Shown here: in pieces, positions 8,323-17,850 of the stretch
Position numbering within the stretch: position 1 is the first letter of the stretch
Layout: each line of letters begins with the position of its first letter
NCBI GenBank assembly: GCA_013152415.1
Contig: JAADGI010000009.1
Coordinates: 1 to 64,000 of the forward strand
Direction: 5' to 3'
DNA from: Gammaproteobacteria bacterium
GTDB taxonomy: Bacteria; Pseudomonadota; Gammaproteobacteria; HyVt-429
Length of the DNA stretch: 64,000 bases
Program-made: the position numbers and the translations under genes
The notes under the pieces: generated by a model
Seen by the model: only the letters and a program-made list of their open reading frames with translations
What the model was told of the DNA's origin: nothing
The model's database searches: none

Positions 8323-10038
8323 ATGACTGACAGACATCTCAAACTACATCTCGGTAATGCTGAGGCCGCAGTCCACAACACCCTGACACAGCTGGCCAAT
8401 GAAAAATTCGTGCAACGGCTGTGGGACCGGGATACCACCCTGTGGAAGACGGATGCGGATCATCGCAAAACTATTGGCCACCGCCTCGGTTGGCTCACCG
8501 CCCCGGCCAGCATGCGCAAACAGTTGCCCCAAATCAGCGCCTTTACCGATGACGTTCGCAAGGCCGGTTTCACTGATGCCATCTTGCTCGGTATGGGTGG
8601 CTCCAGCCTGGCCCCCGAGGTCTTCGGCACCAGCTTTGGCCCCCAGGCCGGTTACCTTAGGCTCCATGTCCTGGATAGCTCCAACCCTGACGTCATCACC
8701 GAGGCCCTGAAACGTAGCAAGCTTGAAAAAAGCCTGTTTATCGTCTCCAGCAAATCCGGCACCACCACCGAGACCCTATCTTTGTATCGCGTATTTGAAG
8801 CTCAACTACGCCGACAAGGTACTGCCCGGCCCGGCCAGCAGTTTATTGCCATCACCGACCCTGGCACCCCCCTTGAGCAACTCGCCAGGGAGCACACATT
8901 TCGTCGCATCTTTTCCAATCCAGCAGATATCGGCGGCCGCTACTCAGTATTGAGTTACTTCGGACTGGTACCGGCGGCCCTACTCGGTATTGACCTCAAC
9001 CTATTGTTAGGCCGGGCCGAAAACCTGTCACAACATTGTGGCCCCGAGGTCACCCCCGCACTCAATCCTGGGGTCTACCTGGGGGCGGCGCTGGCGGTGT
9101 TGGCACGGCGGGGACAAGACAAACTGACCCTACTTTTGTCTCCCTCACTGGCTTCGTTGGGGGTGTGGATAGAGCAACTTGTCGCCGAGAGCACCGGCAA
9201 AGAGGGGGTGGGTATACTCCCTATCGGTGACGAGTCCCTGGGCCAAACACAGAACTACGGTGATGACCGGATATTCGTAGCCATCACCCTGGCTGGCGAC
9301 ACCCCGGCCCTGGATAACCACCAGCTTGGGTCGCTGGTAGCCAACAAACACCCCGTAATCAGTTGGACCTTGCCCGACTGTTACGACCTGGGTGGTGAAT
9401 TTTTACGTTGGGAAATCGCCACCGCTACCGCCGGTGCCCTATTGGGGGTCAACCCCTTCGACGAACCCAATGTGACCGAGAGCAAAGACACCACCTATGC
9501 ACTGCTGAATCCGTTAACAACCGACAACCGGCAAACCTCACCGCAGCCCGTGGCCCAACAAGAGGGTGTTGGACTGTACACAACACAGCCCCCCGGTGAT
9601 CTATCACTCGGATTCGAGGACACCCTGAGCCAATTTTTGGCTACCATCCAGCCCAGGGATTATCTGGCACTATTGGCCTATCTGCACCCAAGGCATGAAC
9701 AGGCCTTAAATAAAATTCGCCTGCTCTTGCGCAACCGTCTACGTATCGCCACCACTCTCGGTTTTGGCCCCCGCTATTTGCACTCCACCGGGCAGTTTCA
9801 CAAAGGCGGCGCCAACCACGGTGTCTTTATACAAATTACGACAACAAACCATCACGATATCACCATCCCCCAGACACCCTATAGTTTTGGTCAGCTATAT
9901 GAAGCCCAGGCCCTGGGAGATTTTCAGGTACTACAACGACGCCAGCGCCGTGTGCTACGCATCCACCTGCAAGACGATGCGCCTAACCGTATAACGGCGC
10001 TCTATCATTACCTGCGGGATGCGCTAAAAAGGCCCTGA
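8323..10038 (+). CDS. pgi: Glucose-6-phosphate isomerase, single-domain relative of the Tal-Pgi fusion type
   Basis: A 571-residue sugar isomerase interconverting glucose-6-phosphate and fructose-6-phosphate. The two SIS domains are seen in GMGGSSLAPEV, the phosphate-binding SSKSGTTTET, the active-site AESTGKEGVGILPI and the C-terminal HSTGQFHKGG with the conserved Lys. These blocks fit the variant best known as the second half of fused transaldolase-isomerase proteins. Here it stands alone, with no transaldolase domain in front; the upstream gap of 65 bases contains no lost N-terminus that I can see. It ends 37 bases before the convergent GGDEF/EAL gene. Confidence 0.85.
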   Translation: MTDRHLKLHLGNAEAAVHNTLTQLANEKFVQRLWDRDTTLWKTDADHRKTIGHRLGWLTAPASMRKQLPQISAFTDDVRKAGFTDAILLGMGGSSLAPEVFGTSFGPQAGYLRLHVLDSSNPDVITEALKRSKLEKSLFIVSSKSGTTTETLSLYRVFEAQLRRQGTARPGQQFIAITDPGTPLEQLAREHTFRRIFSNPADIGGRYSVLSYFGLVPAALLGIDLNLLLGRAENLSQHCGPEVTPALNPGVYLGAALAVLARRGQDKLTLLLSPSLASLGVWIEQLVAESTGKEGVGILPIGDESLGQTQNYGDDRIFVAITLAGDTPALDNHQLGSLVANKHPVISWTLPDCYDLGGEFLRWEIATATAGALLGVNPFDEPNVTESKDTTYALLNPLTTDNRQTSPQPVAQQEGVGLYTTQPPGDLSLGFEDTLSQFLATIQPRDYLALLAYLHPRHEQALNKIRLLLRNRLRIATTLGFGPRYLHSTGQFHKGGANHGVFIQITTTNHHDITIPQTPYSFGQLYEAQALGDFQVLQRRQRRVLRIHLQDDAPNRITALYHYLRDALKRP

Positions 10039-10075
10039 TCTCGACCCGACCCATCGACCGGCTATCTGTGCAAGA

Positions 10076-12802
10076 TTAGGCTGTCTTGCCGTGGACATCA
10101 CCCATACAGCCATCCTTTGTAATTTGATCCCCGTTGTCGCGCAGCCACACTTTCAAGTCGTTCAGGGGCAGTGGGGGTGAGAAAAAATAGCCCTGGATTT
10201 CCTCACATGAAAGATCACGCAGGAACTGCAGTTGATCCTGCGTCTCCACTCCCTCGGCCACGACATCCATACGTAGGCTGTGCGCCATAGCAATAATCGC
10301 CTTGACGATCTCAGCATCATCGGCATCCTCCGTTATGTCTTTCACAAAGATGCGGTCTACCTTGAGACAGTCGATGGGTAAACGTTTGAGGTAACTCAAA
10401 GAGGAATATCCAGTACCAAAATCATCGACAGCGACATGGATGCCCAACTCGCTCAAGGCATATAAGGTTGTGGCCACAGCCTCAATGTTATCAACCAGGA
10501 GGCTTTCCGTGATCTCCAGTTCGAGCCGCTGTGGGTCCAGGCCCGTCTCCTCCAGGATTTGCGTAACGGTAGCCACCAGATCTTTTTGCTGAAACTGGCG
10601 GGGCGAAAGATTGACCGATACGCGCAAAGAAGCCCAATCCACCATGGCCTGGATATCACGACAGGCGGTACGTAATACCCACTCACCGACGGAAATAATC
10701 ATCCCGGTCTCCTCCAGCAAGGGGATAAACTCCACAGGAGAGACCACCCCCCCTTCTGGATCCTGCCACCGCAAAAGGGCTTCGACACCCGACACCCGAC
10801 AGGCATGTACATCGACACGGGGCTGGTAGTGAAGCGTAAACTCCTGGCGTTCCAGGGCGTAACGCAATCGGTTCTCCATTGCCAAACGCCGCACCGCCTC
10901 CTCACTCATATCGGCAGTGAAGAACGCATAGGTATTGCCACCGGCCTTCTTGGCACGGTACATGGCAGTATCGGCATTTTTAAGGAGGGTCTCGATGTCG
11001 TCGTCATCGAAGGGAAACAAGGTGATGCCGATACTTACGGAAGTCAGCAGTTCGTGGCCGTCTATATTGAACGGTTGGGCAATGGCCTCAAGCACTTTAT
11101 CTGCGACCTTCACAACCTCACGCACGTCCTTGACGCCTTCGACCACAACGGTGAACTCATCACCACCAAGCCGGGCAATACTGTCACTATCGCGGATGCA
11201 CTGGCGCAAGCGGTCGGCCACGGCCTTGAGCAGAAGATCACCCGCGCTATGCCCAAGACTGTCATTGATGGTCTTAAAACGATCCAGGTCCATAAAGAAC
11301 ACCGCCACCAAGCACTCGTTGCGCTGAGCCTGGGCCAGTGCGTGGCCCAGGCGATCGATAAGCAGCATCCGATTGGGGAGATCCGTCAGCACATCGTGAT
11401 GCGCCAGATAAGAGAGACGCTCCTGTGCCTCTACCCGATCGGTGATGTCCTTGCCCGTGGAGACGAAGTGGGTGACCCGGCCCTGATCATCTTTCAGGGG
11501 TGTGATGGTCTTCTCTTCATAGTAGAGGCTGCCGTCCTTGCAGCGATTGATAAATGTCTCCCGAAAGATCTCACCGGCCAAAATAGTATCCCATAGCCGT
11601 TGATAGAAACTTGTATCGTGCTGCCCCGATTTAATGAGGTCGGGCCTGCGGCCAATAATCTCGTCGGCACAGTAGCCGGTCTTGTTCTCAAAAGCCGGAT
11701 TGATGTACTCGGTAACCCCATCGTGATTCGTGATGAGGACGGCGGCGTCCGTCTGCTCCACCACACGGGAGAGTTTGCGCATTTGCACCTCGGCGCGGGC
11801 GCGCTCCTCGATTTCGTAGCGCAGACTCTCGTTCACGGCAACCAACTCCTGGGTCCGCTCCTCGATCCGCTCTTCGAGTCGATCATGCGACTCCTGCAAG
11901 GCCTGTTCGGCAATTGCACGGCGGCGTTCTTCGCGCCGAACACGCCAGAGCATAAGTGCGCTGATAAAAAGAAATAATGCCGTGACCAGAATAATCTGGC
12001 TCACCATCCACTTACGATTGTCCACGAACAGTGATGCCGTCGGTAAATCTATGAGCTGCCATTGTGTCCCCTCGACCGGCCTCGAGTACAAAATCTGTTC
12101 TTGTTCCTTGCGGCTGAGACGAAGTGGACGCTGCATCTTATCCCGGCTACCCGCAGCAGTAATCTCAACGAGATCCGCATTGCCCCGGCGCACCATAAGC
12201 CGATGACCCGGACGCTCACTATTGCGCAGCAAACGGGCAACCAAGTCCGGCCTAAAGCTGATAAAGAAGATACCAGGGCGTGCCTGGTTGTAATCCCAGG
12301 GCAACATGACATCGAAGTGGTATTCGCTTGGCCCAGGGTGAATATACACCCCCATTGGTTGCCCATCGACGGCAAACCGTCGCAGGTTGACACGACATAA
12401 CTCACCAACCTGCTCCCCGAAGTCGTCGTAGATCAGCTTACCGTCCGTGTCGGCGATACTAAAAGCGTAATATTCTGGAAAATAGTGTTTAAGGACACCC
12501 TCGAGACGTGCGTGGACCTCGACATTTTCGGGGTCTTGCGCCAATTGTCGCAACAAATCCTGGTGGCCAATCATCAACAACTCAAGGGAGGTGCGCAACC
12601 ACCGGATCATGAGCGTGATCTCACTGGCAGCACCCTTCACGGACTGCTCCGCAACTTCAAGCTGGCGGCCACGAAACTCCTTGTTACCCGCATAGATATT
12701 CCACCCCAGGACAAGCCAGACCATGAACAGAGACACGGCAACAAGCATCAACGGGTGACGGGTTTTAAACTGGGGTGTCAAGCCTCTCTCTCTAGTGGAC
12801 AT
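10076..12802 (-). CDS. Membrane sensor with PAS, GGDEF and EAL domains (c-di-GMP turnover)
   Basis: A 908-residue inner-membrane protein. Two membrane segments (about residues 18-38 and 270-290) enclose a periplasmic sensing region. Then follow a coiled coil with ERIEERTQELVAVNESL, a PAS domain with the PAC motif FVSTGKDITDR, a GGDEF domain and an EAL domain. GGDEF is intact (from residue 546) and has an RxxD inhibitory site five residues before it, so it can make c-di-GMP and sense product. EAL is intact (Glu674), with ELEITES, DDFGTGYSS and KVDRIFVKD, so it can also degrade c-di-GMP. ATG at 12802 is preferred over the upstream TTG at 12868. No regulator is adjacent. A PilZ effector gene lies at 27160. 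Confidence 0.92.
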   Translation of the reverse strand: MSTRERGLTPQFKTRHPLMLVAVSLFMVWLVLGWNIYAGNKEFRGRQLEVAEQSVKGAASEITLMIRWLRTSLELLMIGHQDLLRQLAQDPENVEVHARLEGVLKHYFPEYYAFSIADTDGKLIYDDFGEQVGELCRVNLRRFAVDGQPMGVYIHPGPSEYHFDVMLPWDYNQARPGIFFISFRPDLVARLLRNSERPGHRLMVRRGNADLVEITAAGSRDKMQRPLRLSRKEQEQILYSRPVEGTQWQLIDLPTASLFVDNRKWMVSQIILVTALFLFISALMLWRVRREERRRAIAEQALQESHDRLEERIEERTQELVAVNESLRYEIEERARAEVQMRKLSRVVEQTDAAVLITNHDGVTEYINPAFENKTGYCADEIIGRRPDLIKSGQHDTSFYQRLWDTILAGEIFRETFINRCKDGSLYYEEKTITPLKDDQGRVTHFVSTGKDITDRVEAQERLSYLAHHDVLTDLPNRMLLIDRLGHALAQAQRNECLVAVFFMDLDRFKTINDSLGHSAGDLLLKAVADRLRQCIRDSDSIARLGGDEFTVVVEGVKDVREVVKVADKVLEAIAQPFNIDGHELLTSVSIGITLFPFDDDDIETLLKNADTAMYRAKKAGGNTYAFFTADMSEEAVRRLAMENRLRYALERQEFTLHYQPRVDVHACRVSGVEALLRWQDPEGGVVSPVEFIPLLEETGMIISVGEWVLRTACRDIQAMVDWASLRVSVNLSPRQFQQKDLVATVTQILEETGLDPQRLELEITESLLVDNIEAVATTLYALSELGIHVAVDDFGTGYSSLSYLKRLPIDCLKVDRIFVKDITEDADDAEIVKAIIAMAHSLRMDVVAEGVETQDQLQFLRDLSCEEIQGYFFSPPLPLNDLKVWLRDNGDQITKDGCMGDVHGKTA

Positions 12803-13227
12803 GAGAATCTGAAATGAGCTTACGGGGGAGGGGTGCGCGTGCGGCGTACTGGCTCCGATATCCACCAATATCGATGCAAGTGCTGTGCCTAATTAGGGGT
12901 TTTAGGGTGATGAACCGAGAACCTGGGTGTGGCCAACACCCCTTGTGCCCACCGGGGACATGGTCATCTACCGCCCGGGAATGCACATCATCCTGCAATC
13001 GTAAGCACCTGGTTCCATGGCATCTAACGCTGATACACGACGTGGCGACACACCTTTAAAGATATGGATGGCGTCGGTAACGAGGGGGTAACACTAACAG
13101 AGAATCCTGGGTGTGTCTCGTTTGGCCGTCGGTGTTGCGATGGTATTGCCCCCAGGGTACGCAAGGCATTCACTGTCAACATCAAGGCACTTGCCAAGAT
13201 ATCGCCGGGCAACCACCGCACCACCGG
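12803..13227. other. Gap between the GGDEF/EAL and phosphotransferase genes
   Basis: About 425 bases in which no gene is supported. The flanking genes are both on the minus strand, so the promoter of the GGDEF/EAL gene should be here. No consensus promoter, terminator with a T-run or structured RNA was found on reading. Short open frames here lack ribosome sites and family likeness. Confidence 0.4.
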
Positions 13228-14133
13228 CTAAGCCCTTTTCAATTCCGCCAGGAGTGTGCGATCCCGGTGGGCCTGATCCAGGCCCCGCCACACCACAGCG
13301 GCATTAAGGAAAATCAATTCAAACAAAAAATAATAAAGCGGGCCCGCCAGCAGATTGCACACCAATATGGCAAAGGTGCGCTTGTTTGAATTCAGGATCG
13401 ACCATTTGCGGACCGCGTCCTGGTTAAATTCACGATACCGGGCGCGGAGGGTGGCCGCCTCACCCGGTGTGGCGTGTTCAAGAGACTGCCCCATGACCTG
13501 CCTGAGTTCTTCGCGGCCACGGGCACCCAAATACTGTGCCCTGACATAGACATAATACCCCCGGGCAAGGATGCCTTTGAAACCCGATTGAGTCTGATAA
13601 TCCTTTTGTGCCTGCGCCAAGCTTGGCACACGACGTGACGACATATCATTTACCCAATGATCATATTCGTAACGATAAAATTCGTACAGGCTGCCCTGGA
13701 AGGCATGACTCAGACCGGCGGCCAAGGCCAGCGGCCAAGCTATGGGTCCCCATTGTTGGGCCAGGGCCAAGGCCATGGCACTGTAGACACCAATGTAGAC
13801 GAGATAATCACAAACCCCGTCAATGATCTTGCCCAGCTCCGAGGTCTTGCCGGTCATCCGTGCGAGCTGTCCATCGGCACCATCCAGGACATGCCAGACA
13901 CCCAACAGGAGGAAGGCCGTTATCACATTGAGTTTGGACTCATAATCAAAAATTAAAAATGCCGCAACCAAGCCGAAAGGCACACCCAATATCGAAACCG
14001 TATTGGGGCTGATACCCAGCTTGGCAAACAGCTTGGCCAACCCATGACTCAAGGGGTGAATGAAATATCGGTTGGATGGGTCTTCGATCTCCTGGGTGCG
14101 GAATACCGATGGAGAGGATGGGGTTTTGGGCAT
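13228..14133 (-). CDS. CDP-alcohol phosphatidyltransferase family enzyme
   Basis: A 301-residue membrane enzyme of the family that moves a phospho-alcohol from a CDP-alcohol to an acceptor alcohol. The catalytic signature is perfect: DGQLAR, eight residues, G, three, D, three, D (DGQLARMTGKTSEL then GKIIDGVCD), near residues 85-107. About five or six hydrophobic segments are seen, with a polar loop rich in Arg/Glu between residues 175 and 240. The substrate is not readable from sequence. It is divergent from, and about 180 bases away from, the epimerase-SPT operon, so a role in phospholipid or phosphosphingolipid head-group synthesis is a reasonable inference. Confidence 0.85.
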   Translation of the reverse strand: MPKTPSSPSVFRTQEIEDPSNRYFIHPLSHGLAKLFAKLGISPNTVSILGVPFGLVAAFLIFDYESKLNVITAFLLLGVWHVLDGADGQLARMTGKTSELGKIIDGVCDYLVYIGVYSAMALALAQQWGPIAWPLALAAGLSHAFQGSLYEFYRYEYDHWVNDMSSRRVPSLAQAQKDYQTQSGFKGILARGYYVYVRAQYLGARGREELRQVMGQSLEHATPGEAATLRARYREFNQDAVRKWSILNSNKRTFAILVCNLLAGPLYYFLFELIFLNAAVVWRGLDQAHRDRTLLAELKRA

Positions 14134-14315
14134 GGTTTACCAGCAATTAATTTTGAGTGGGTGTATTTAACGAAAAATACTGCGGTGGGACAGGGCAACG
14201 GTAATCGAAATGGAATCGAAAAACCAATGTAATTCGTCTTGGTGACCCCCCTGTCCCTTGCTGTTCCTGAAGCACCCCGATACAGTGGCGACCCGGAAAA
14301 ATGGGGTTGGCGTTA

Positions 14316-15314
14316 ATGCGCACACTGGTAACAGGAGGAAGCGGTTTTATTGGTAGTCATCTGGTGGAGGCCTTGATAGCCGATGGCCACGAAGTACGCT
14401 GTCTGCTGCGGTCGAGTTCCCGACCCGGCTGGTTGGAGAGCATCAACGTGGAATACGTCGCTGGTGACTGCACCGACCCGGCCTCTCTGGACGCCGCGGT
14501 GGTGGGGGTGGATTGGGTCTTTCACCTTGCTGGCGTGACCCGGGCACGACGCCAACAAGACTACTACCTAAATAACACCCAGGGCACGTATAATCTGGCC
14601 CAGGCCTGTGTCGCCAACAACCCCGAACTTAAACGCTTTGTCATGGTGTCGAGCCAGGCGGCAGCAGGCCCGGCCCGCGATGGCCACCCCAGCAGGGAGA
14701 CCGACAGCCCCCGCCCGATCACTGCCTACGGCCAAAGCAAGCTCCAGGCAGAACAGGAAATATGTAAACTCAAGGACTCACTGCACTCGGTGATTGTACG
14801 GCCAAGCACGGTATTCGGACCTCGAGACCGGGATTTTTTGGAGTATGTGCGTTGGGTCAAACGTGGGTTGTTGGTCAATTTCGGCCATTTCGAGCGCACT
14901 GTCAGTATGTGCTATGTGAAGGATCTGGTATCGGGGATCATGGCGGCGGCAACACAAGCCCTTGGCAGTGGTAGTATCTACTTCCTGGCGGACCCCAGAC
15001 CTTATCCCTGGAGCGAGGTGGAATTGGCGTGCCAGGATGCGGTGGGGCAGCGTGCGCGATCGGTACACCTGCCGAGCTGGATACTGCACGGCATGGCGAT
15101 AATCGCCGAAACCCAGGGTCGCCTTTGTAGACGCACCAGCATATTATCCCGGGCCCGAGTTGCAGAGTTACTGGAAGGTCGATGGGCCTGTGATGCCTCC
15201 CGGGCCATGAAAGACCTGGATTTCAACCCCCAATTTGGCCTACACACCGGATTGGAACAAACAGTGGTATGGTATGAAGCAGAAGGTTGGTTACCCACAA
15301 CAAGTCGAGCTTGA
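14316..15314 (+). CDS. NAD-dependent epimerase-like reductase, candidate ceramide reductase (CerR-like)
   Basis: A 332-residue extended short-chain dehydrogenase. The Rossmann motif [10 protein letters not shown] is at the N-terminus, and the catalytic Ser (VSSQAAAG) and YGQSK (YxxxK) are intact. ATG at 14316 starts exactly at the fold; the frame could begin five codons earlier. It overlaps the serine palmitoyltransferase gene that follows by 41 bases, so the two are coupled. In Caulobacter an epimerase-like protein next to spt, CerR, reduces the 3-oxo group during ceramide synthesis. The family is broad, and without that neighbour it could be a sugar or sterol dehydrogenase; the CerR call rests on context. 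Confidence 0.75.
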   Translation: MRTLVTGGSGFIGSHLVEALIADGHEVRCLLRSSSRPGWLESINVEYVAGDCTDPASLDAAVVGVDWVFHLAGVTRARRQQDYYLNNTQGTYNLAQACVANNPELKRFVMVSSQAAAGPARDGHPSRETDSPRPITAYGQSKLQAEQEICKLKDSLHSVIVRPSTVFGPRDRDFLEYVRWVKRGLLVNFGHFERTVSMCYVKDLVSGIMAAATQALGSGSIYFLADPRPYPWSEVELACQDAVGQRARSVHLPSWILHGMAIIAETQGRLCRRTSILSRARVAELLEGRWACDASRAMKDLDFNPQFGLHTGLEQTVVWYEAEGWLPTTSRA

Positions 15315-16530
15315 ATCTGAAGTAGAAGCCGACAGCAAAGGCACGTCGCCAGACGTCTTTGAGAAGTGCCGTACGTTCACGCGTGCCAAGGAAATCATGG
15401 CCGCCGGGGTGTATCCCTTTTTTCATCGCGTGGAAAGCGGTCAAGGCCCCGAAGTCACCATCAAGGGCCAGTCCATGGTAATGGCCGGGTCGAACGACTA
15501 CTTGGGTCTGACCAGCCACCCCAAGGTAAAAGAAGCCGCCATCGCCGCCATACAACGCTTTGGTACCGGCTGTGCCGGTTCCCGATTTTTAAACGGGACC
15601 CTGTCCTTACACGAGGAGCTGGAGGAACAGTTAGCGAACTTTCTGCACCAGGAGGCGGCCATCGTTTTCCCCACTGGCTTTCAGGCCAATCTGGGGGCCA
15701 TCTCGGCACTGGTGGGAAAACCCGACATCGTGGTCATCGACAAGCTGAATCACGCCAGTATTTTTGATGGCTGCCGCCTGTCATTTGGTGCCATCCGCCG
15801 TTTTCGCCACAACGATATGGCCAACCTGGAACACATACTCGCCACCCACAGTGACCAGGCGGCGCTGATCGTTGTCGATGGTGTCTTTAGCATGGAGGGT
15901 GACATCGTTGACCTGCCCAAACTCAACGAAGTAGCAAAACGCTACGGTGCCCGGGTGATGGTGGACGATGCCCACGGTATCGGTGTCTTGGGTAAGAATG
16001 GTCGCGGCACTGCGGAACATTTTGATATGGAGTCTGAGGTCGACCTGATCATGGGCACTAACAGCAAGTCACTGGCCACCGTCGGTGGCTTTCTTGCTGC
16101 CGACACCGACGTGATTCATTATTTGAAACACACCGCCCGATCGCTTATGTTTTCGGCCAGCCTGCCGCCAGCCAGTGTGGCCGCCGCCATGGCAGCACTG
16201 GAGATTGTCGAGAACGAACCCGAACGGCGGCAACGTCTGTGGAATAACACCCGCAAGATGGCCCAGGGGTTTCGTGAACTGGGATTTGACATCGGCAATA
16301 CCCAGACCCCCATCATTCCGGTGATGGTAGGCGACGAAAAAAAGGTGTTGGCCATGTGGCGTGGACTCTTTGATGGGGGTGTATTTGCCAGCCCGGTATG
16401 GCCCCCTGCCGTACCACCCGGTATGGCCTTGATTCGCACCAGCTACATGGCCACCCATAGCAACGCACAACTTGACCACATCCTTGAGACCTTTGCCACG
16501 GTGGGCCGTGGCCTGGGTCTAATCGACTAG
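15274..16530 (+). CDS. spt: Serine palmitoyltransferase (alpha-oxoamine synthase)
   Basis: A 418-residue PLP enzyme of the alpha-oxoamine synthase family. Members condense an acyl thioester with an amino acid; SPT uses serine and a long acyl chain to give 3-ketosphinganine, the first step of sphingolipids. PLP-binding parts seen: NHASIFDG (His160, ring stacking), [11 protein letters not shown] and the Schiff-base lysine in [12 protein letters not shown] (Lys265). The lysine context SKSLAT and the length fit SPT such as the Sphingomonas enzyme; the biotin enzyme BioF and KBL usually have a different context. A CerR-like gene before it and lipid genes after it support this. No acyl carrier protein gene is adjacent. 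Confidence 0.82.
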   Translation: MKQKVGYPQQVELESEVEADSKGTSPDVFEKCRTFTRAKEIMAAGVYPFFHRVESGQGPEVTIKGQSMVMAGSNDYLGLTSHPKVKEAAIAAIQRFGTGCAGSRFLNGTLSLHEELEEQLANFLHQEAAIVFPTGFQANLGAISALVGKPDIVVIDKLNHASIFDGCRLSFGAIRRFRHNDMANLEHILATHSDQAALIVVDGVFSMEGDIVDLPKLNEVAKRYGARVMVDDAHGIGVLGKNGRGTAEHFDMESEVDLIMGTNSKSLATVGGFLAADTDVIHYLKHTARSLMFSASLPPASVAAAMAALEIVENEPERRQRLWNNTRKMAQGFRELGFDIGNTQTPIIPVMVGDEKKVLAMWRGLFDGGVFASPVWPPAVPPGMALIRTSYMATHSNAQLDHILETFATVGRGLGLID

Positions 16531-16548
16531 GTCGAGGCACTACCCTCT

Positions 16549-17643
16549 ATGACGCATCATTGGGTGTGGCGCCTTGTCGTGACGACCCTGAATTTGCTGC
16601 TGATATTGGCCCCATTGCCGATACAGGCCAGCACGCTACTGACACAAGCCCTGTTCCAACCCCTTTTACTGGGAGCAAGTGACTATACCGAAGGTTGGGA
16701 GAACTTTTTCTATTTTGATGACGGCAGCCTGTTGGTGACCCATTTCATGGTGAGCAACATGGGCCCTGGATACCATCGTGGCATCATGGTCAGCACCCTC
16801 AGCACAGCAGATGGCCATACCTACGTCATCAAAAATGGCCGTAAACGAAAACAATGGTCAGGGGTCTCGGGCCCCCATCGCTTTGGTGTCGCCAAACATT
16901 ATATTGGCGAGGCTGAAAACGAGTATCGAATCCACTTAGAAAACAGCACCGCCGAGATTGATATTAATTTTAGTGCTGTAGGTGTCCCCTGGCAGGGGAA
17001 GCGAGTCACTCTGCCAGGGGACAATGGCAACTTATATCAGGACCTCATGTTCTACGCCCCCTATCTCACCGCCACGGGACGATACCGGCCCGGCAGTAAG
17101 AGTGGTGGTGAAGAAGATGAAGCCTGGCGCCCACTGACCGGTGGACAGGGTTTTGCCCTGCGTTATGTGACAGGCACCGGAATCCATAATCTGGCCACCC
17201 ACCGCCTGCGCCTGACCACCCTGGGGACGGCATCACAACGCCTCACGGCCGACCTGATCAAGACCCCGGATGGACAATGGCATCCACGTATGGCCATTTG
17301 GGCAGAGGGTCAGCTACAACATCAATTTGACGCAGTCAAACTGGAACCCTTTTGGCCCAACGAACACTTATCCCAGGCTAAAGATATACCACGGGGCTTT
17401 CATATCTCCGCTACCGATGGGGACACCCGACTCTCCGGAACCCTGTATTTAAGCCAATTGCTACACCGATTTGACGTACTCGCCAATATGACCCTCCTCG
17501 ACCGCTTGTTCCTCGGGGCCTTTTCAGCACCGGTACAATCCCGCTACCGGGCCGACTATCAATTGCGCCTCAGCCACAACGGACACTCCCGGACCTTGGA
17601 CGGTCAAGCCCTGGTGGAATATGTCCAGATCAATCCCCGCTAG
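16549..17643 (+). CDS. Exported beta-rich protein, possibly lipocalin-like (CrtC/Svf1 type)
   Basis: A 364-residue protein with a signal peptide (hydrophobic LNLLLILAPLPIQA, cleavage after ..IQA), so it acts in the periplasm or outer membrane. The mature part is rich in predicted strands and aromatic residues, e.g. ENFFYFDDGSLLVTHFMVSN near residue 48, and lacks obvious catalytic motifs. The overall pattern is reminiscent of two-domain lipocalin-like proteins such as carotenoid hydratase (CrtC) or yeast Svf1, which handle hydrophobic molecules; this is a weak, by-eye match. It is 18 bases after spt and ahead of lipid phosphotransferase and transporter genes, so a periplasmic lipid-carrier role is a hypothesis. 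Confidence 0.6.
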   Translation: MTHHWVWRLVVTTLNLLLILAPLPIQASTLLTQALFQPLLLGASDYTEGWENFFYFDDGSLLVTHFMVSNMGPGYHRGIMVSTLSTADGHTYVIKNGRKRKQWSGVSGPHRFGVAKHYIGEAENEYRIHLENSTAEIDINFSAVGVPWQGKRVTLPGDNGNLYQDLMFYAPYLTATGRYRPGSKSGGEEDEAWRPLTGGQGFALRYVTGTGIHNLATHRLRLTTLGTASQRLTADLIKTPDGQWHPRMAIWAEGQLQHQFDAVKLEPFWPNEHLSQAKDIPRGFHISATDGDTRLSGTLYLSQLLHRFDVLANMTLLDRLFLGAFSAPVQSRYRADYQLRLSHNGHSRTLDGQALVEYVQINPR

Positions 17644-17850
17644 CGCCTTGCAATCCACTTCAAATCCTCAGATAGTATGCGGCCGCGCTCCTGGGTCTGT
17701 CGAGGCAAGCACCGCAACACAGCCCCGCCCATTGAACTCTGATGGACGTTAGCGTCGGGCCCAGGGAACCGACGATGACCTGCCACGTCTTAGTGTAAGG
17801 TCCATAAAACATGACTGACTAAACTTTGCTTATCCCGTATTTCCCTGTCT

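Noticed and set aside
10805-11596. 263-codon plus-strand open frame opposite the GGDEF/EAL gene
   Set aside because: It is the mirror of a highly conserved coding region; no family likeness, no ribosome site.
12803-12868. Extended start (TTG at 12868) of the GGDEF/EAL protein
   Set aside because: ATG at 12802 is closer to the first membrane helix; no ribosome site supports the TTG.
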